From: Bacillota bacterium
GTDB lineage: Bacteria > Bacillota_A > Clostridia > Tissierellales > Peptoniphilaceae
Assembly (NCBI GenBank): GCA_023418535.1
Contig: JAEZZN010000007.1
Location: 1-5,811 of the forward strand
DNA: 5,811 nt
Direction of reading: 5' to 3'
Positions 5,734 to 5,811 of the stretch are shown here, one piece after another. Both the position numbers and the translations under genes were made by a program. Position 1 is the first letter of the stretch, and each line of letters starts with the position of its first letter. Below the pieces are notes generated by a model. It was not told where the DNA came from, did not search any database, and saw nothing but the letters and a program-made list of their open reading frames with translations.

Positions 5734-5811
5734 CTGATTCTTTGATGTTTACTTAATCATAAACTTTTGGTTTTAATAGAAATTTTTAGTTTTTTTTAGT
5801 TTTTGGCAAAA
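5734..5811. other. T-rich intergenic end of the window, no gene seen
   Basis: Seventy-eight bases, very rich in T on the + strand, with short runs such as TTTTTAGTTTT repeated near 5783-5805. No start codon with a ribosome site, no convincing hairpin and no promoter boxes were found on either strand. It probably leads to the next gene beyond the window. Confidence 0.5.

Noticed and set aside
5701..5745. Possible 14-codon peptide starting at ATG 5701 with GGTGG upstream
   Set aside because: It starts at the loop of the terminator and reads through its right arm and T tract, so the message would end before translation; the frame is explained by the hairpin.

Overview
The window is AT-rich DNA from a low-GC Gram-positive bacterium. 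The gene pair trmK–nif3-like, Shine-Dalgarno sites of the GGAG/AGGAG kind, and an ancestral (class A) rather than Bacillus-type (class B) RNase P RNA all point to a Clostridia/Tissierellia-like Firmicute. An anaerobic-coccus relative (Peptoniphilaceae) is my guess; this is inference, and no species can be fixed from the sequence alone. All recognised genes are on the + strand.

Layout: (1) bases 2-139 are the 3' end of a gene for a VOC/glyoxalase-fold protein, closed by a rho-independent terminator (166-230). (2) A sigma-A type promoter (281-309) drives trmK (tRNA adenine-22 N1-methyltransferase) and an overlapping nif3-like gene (metal-binding DUF34/NIF3 protein). (3) After 41 nt that hold a probable promoter comes rnpB, the RNase P RNA (about 1818-2304). 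Its P1, P2, P3, P4, P8, P9, P14, P16 and P18 helices can be read by eye. It is long (about 487 nt) because helix P12 is replaced by a branched domain of about 167 nt. (4) Only about 20 nt later, with no terminator between, dut (dUTPase) begins. It is followed head to tail by a GH123/DUF4091-type glycoside hydrolase (stop and start codons abut) and an APC-family amino-acid permease (11-nt overlap, GTG start). A strong terminator (5684-5733) ends this unit. Bases 5734-5811 are T-rich and hold no recognisable gene.

How the genes fit together: trmK and rnpB both concern tRNA (base methylation, 5'-end maturation), and dut is nucleotide-pool housekeeping. The hydrolase and permease look like an accessory nutrient-use pair attached to the housekeeping unit and translationally coupled to each other. 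The most noteworthy points are the branched P12 domain of the RNase P RNA, the identical stems of its P14 and P18 hairpins, the absence of any terminator between rnpB and dut, and the cytosolic GH123-like enzyme coupled to a permease. I saw no CRISPR array, insertion sequence, phage gene or defence system.
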